Positions 62,376 to 64,000 of a stretch of DNA of 64,000 nucleotides are shown here, piece after piece. Within the stretch, counting starts at the first letter, position 1. Each line of letters starts with the position of its first letter. The notes below the pieces were generated by a model that was not told the origin of the DNA, did not search any database, and saw only the letters and a list, made by a program, of their open reading frames with translations. A program made the translations under genes and the position numbers. Location of the stretch: the NCBI RefSeq assembly GCF_022814725.1, contig NZ_CP093442.1, positions 2,666,001-2,730,000 of the forward strand, in the 5' to 3' direction. This DNA comes from Bdellovibrio reynosensis. GTDB lineage: Bacteria; Bdellovibrionota; Bdellovibrionia; Bdellovibrionales; Bdellovibrionaceae.

Positions 62376-63904
62376 GCATTAGGTCTTTCATGTACTAACG
62401 GTAATGCCATAACGAACTCAGTCCATTGGCCAAACTCACTCGTATATTTTAGAGTGCCGCCATGTTTCTGGGCAATATTAAAAGCTACCGTTAGACCCAA
62501 ACCAGCCCCTTCGCCTGCAGATTTTGTGGTCAAAAATGGATCAAAAATTTTCTCCCCAAGAATTGCAGGAATACCGATTCCATTATCGCGAATAGAGATC
62601 TCAATCATATCACCACGGACGGCTGTAGATAATGTCAACTCCGGTTCGAAATTCTTATTCGTGATAACTTTCTTTTCTAAGGCATGAATAGCGTTATCTA
62701 CGATATTTGATAAAGCACGTAATAACGACGTCGAATAAACCGGAGCCAAGGCTTTATCGGCCAGTCGATAGTTCACCTTCGGCGGAACATAGCTTGATCC
62801 TAAAGAGCGGCTAGAGACTGTTTCTTGATAAGCTCTTTTAACGATTTCGTTCACGTCAGATGTTTCTAAAATATCGCTATCGTACCCAGAAAGAATCTGC
62901 ATAGAGCGAACAATCTGATCGATTCTTTGAGAGTGTTTTAAGACCACGCGGCTGATCTCTTTAACTTCCGCGATATTTTCTGTATCCGTTAAGAGTTCGC
63001 TAAAGTTCAAAACAAAGTTTAATGGATTGCGAATCTCATGGGCCACACTGGCAGTTAAACTTCCTAAAGAAGCTAAACGCTCTTGTGCGACTAAAGTGGC
63101 TTGCATGCGCTTGATCTGCAGCATGGCTTTTTCAAGACTTTCGTTTTTAGTCGTTAACTGGCGCGTGCGATCAGTGACTTTTTGTTCAAGTGCCTGGTTT
63201 AAAGTTTCAAGCTGCTCATTGGCTTGCAAGAGTTCGCGCCTGAATCGGTTTAAAGAGTCTACAAGAACGTCAAGTTCATCTTCGCCCTTGTGATGAGGCC
63301 GCCGCAGTTTGAGCTCTTCAGCGCTTCGCCCTTTACCTTGCCCTCGTAAGTATTCAGCTATGTCTTGAATATGTACGACCAGGATGTGATTGAAGATAAA
63401 GTAAAGACAGAAGACAACAACTAAGGTCTTTCCGGCTTGTCGAATGAAAATCCAAATCGCTTCTTGGAAGTATTTTGCCCGCAGATTTTTAACATCTAAT
63501 TCGACATCCAAGGTACCTAAGATCTCGTTGGTATTCTTGTGATAAATATCAAATCGTTTGTAGTTATCATCTGTCGGATCTGATTTGCCGGTTTCGTAAA
63601 TGTCTTTGTTATCTGCCACTAGACGTAGATAGCTCACGCCTTGAAGTCGACTTAAACCGTCTAATTGAATCTCTAAAAGACGAGTATCATAGGACCACAA
63701 ATGTTCTGCCATGGAATCAAGATAGGAATTCTTTATGATCGCAAAGTTGTTCTGCAACTTTTCGAAATCCCTTTGATAATCCATAATTAATTGGAAGGCC
63801 GTTAGTACTAACGTGGCAAAAGAACTCACCGCCCATGTAGCAATGAGGAGCTTAAGAGAAAGTGAATTTCGGCGGAACCATCTACTGGCAAAACTTGGTG
63901 TCAC
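62372..63904 (-). CDS. Membrane sensor histidine kinase
   Basis: A 510-residue kinase. TM1 (about 18-41) and TM2 (about 157-178) flank a periplasmic sensor of about 115 residues; HAMP and coiled coil follow (to about 280). HisKA has His289 in SVAHEIRNPLNF; the ATPase has the N box (IVDNAIHAL), G1 DNGIGIP, and G2 GEGAGLGLTVAFN. The start is GTG at 63904 with no clear ribosome site; the next Met would remove TM1, so the GTG is retained. It is transcribed before the receiver gene with a 4 bp overlap. Signal unknown. Confidence 0.92.
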   Translation of the reverse strand: MTPSFASRWFRRNSLSLKLLIATWAVSSFATLVLTAFQLIMDYQRDFEKLQNNFAIIKNSYLDSMAEHLWSYDTRLLEIQLDGLSRLQGVSYLRLVADNKDIYETGKSDPTDDNYKRFDIYHKNTNEILGTLDVELDVKNLRAKYFQEAIWIFIRQAGKTLVVVFCLYFIFNHILVVHIQDIAEYLRGQGKGRSAEELKLRRPHHKGEDELDVLVDSLNRFRRELLQANEQLETLNQALEQKVTDRTRQLTTKNESLEKAMLQIKRMQATLVAQERLASLGSLTASVAHEIRNPLNFVLNFSELLTDTENIAEVKEISRVVLKHSQRIDQIVRSMQILSGYDSDILETSDVNEIVKRAYQETVSSRSLGSSYVPPKVNYRLADKALAPVYSTSLLRALSNIVDNAIHALEKKVITNKNFEPELTLSTAVRGDMIEISIRDNGIGIPAILGEKIFDPFLTTKSAGEGAGLGLTVAFNIAQKHGGTLKYTSEFGQWTEFVMALPLVHERPNA

Positions 63905-64000
63905 AGTGCGTATTTATAATCTAATCCGGATAAAAAGGGACCATTTAATATCTGTGGTAAATTACATTTAAGAAATATAATCGGATTTTGTCCGCAATTA
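63905..64000. other. Intergenic region at window edge
   Basis: AT-rich, upstream of the histidine kinase. Contains a short hairpin CGGA-TTTTG-TCCG (63982-63994). No gene visible; the kinase promoter probably lies here. Confidence 0.5.

Noticed and set aside
1-64000. tRNA, rRNA, CRISPR arrays, insertion sequences, prophage or integrase genes
   Set aside because: Looked for on both strands; no supporting sequence or ORF seen.

Overview
The window reads as chromosomal DNA of a Bdellovibrio-like predatory bacterium (Bdellovibrionota). The evidence is a TIGR02147-type regulator beside an exported partner, lipoproteins with an FQNC lipobox, many exported proteins of no recognised family, and a gene set heavy in cell-wall enzymes. 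By eye the DNA is moderately AT-rich, which fits a low-GC relative better than the type strain of B. bacteriovorus. This is inference; no 16S gene, tRNA, CRISPR array, transposase or prophage was seen. Coding density is high: no gene-free stretch exceeds about 300 bp, and many neighbours overlap by 4 bp (ATGA).

Layout. 1-4.2 kb: a truncated zinc-ribbon gene, then galU - exported protein - priA (minus). 4.3-9.3 kb: lipoprotein, M23 peptidase, outer-membrane protein, a 42-residue basic protein, structured repeat copy 1, TonB-like protein. 9.4-18.2 kb: SDR, then the four-gene ligase-associated repair cassette (MBL exonuclease, ATP-dependent ligase, DEXH helicase, metallophosphoesterase), then nagZ with an exported protein. 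18.3-23.1 kb: TadG-like protein and two Gly-rich exported proteins (plus). 23.1-27.8 kb: amgK-murU muropeptide-recycling pair, a degenerate sigma-54-activator-like protein, and an intact sigma-54 activator. 28-35.3 kb: PBP1A - uvrA - MsbA-like ABC exporter. 35.4-39.4 kb: coiled-coil exported protein and two ankyrin-like lipoproteins. 39.4-45 kb: mscL, then ftsE-ftsX-envC-like-ctpA and a Cys-rich exported protein. 45-53.8 kb: structured repeat copy 2, tig, two ArsA/Get3-like ATPases with a TPR lipoprotein and gshA, then a TIGR02147 regulator/exported pair with a candidate operator. 53.9-57.5 kb: pepA, clpP-clpX. 57.5-64 kb: a 34-residue-repeat lipoprotein, an outer-membrane protein, a small exported protein and a receiver/histidine-kinase pair.

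Themes. Peptidoglycan synthesis, cleavage, division-site hydrolase control and recycling (PBP1A, two LytM proteins, FtsEX, NagZ, AmgK, MurU) dominate, as expected for an organism that remodels its own and its prey's wall. A second theme is protein quality control (tig, clpP, clpX, ctpA, pepA). A third is DNA repair (priA, uvrA, the ligase cassette).

Most unusual signals: a dispersed hairpin element whose two copies keep four sequence blocks while the intervening stems change in a compensatory way, each copy between convergent genes just before a terminator; a FliA-like promoter ahead of clpPX; a repeated TTGGTAA/TTACCAA operator at the TIGR02147 gene; and an enhancer-binding-protein look-alike without its ATPase motifs beside a complete one.
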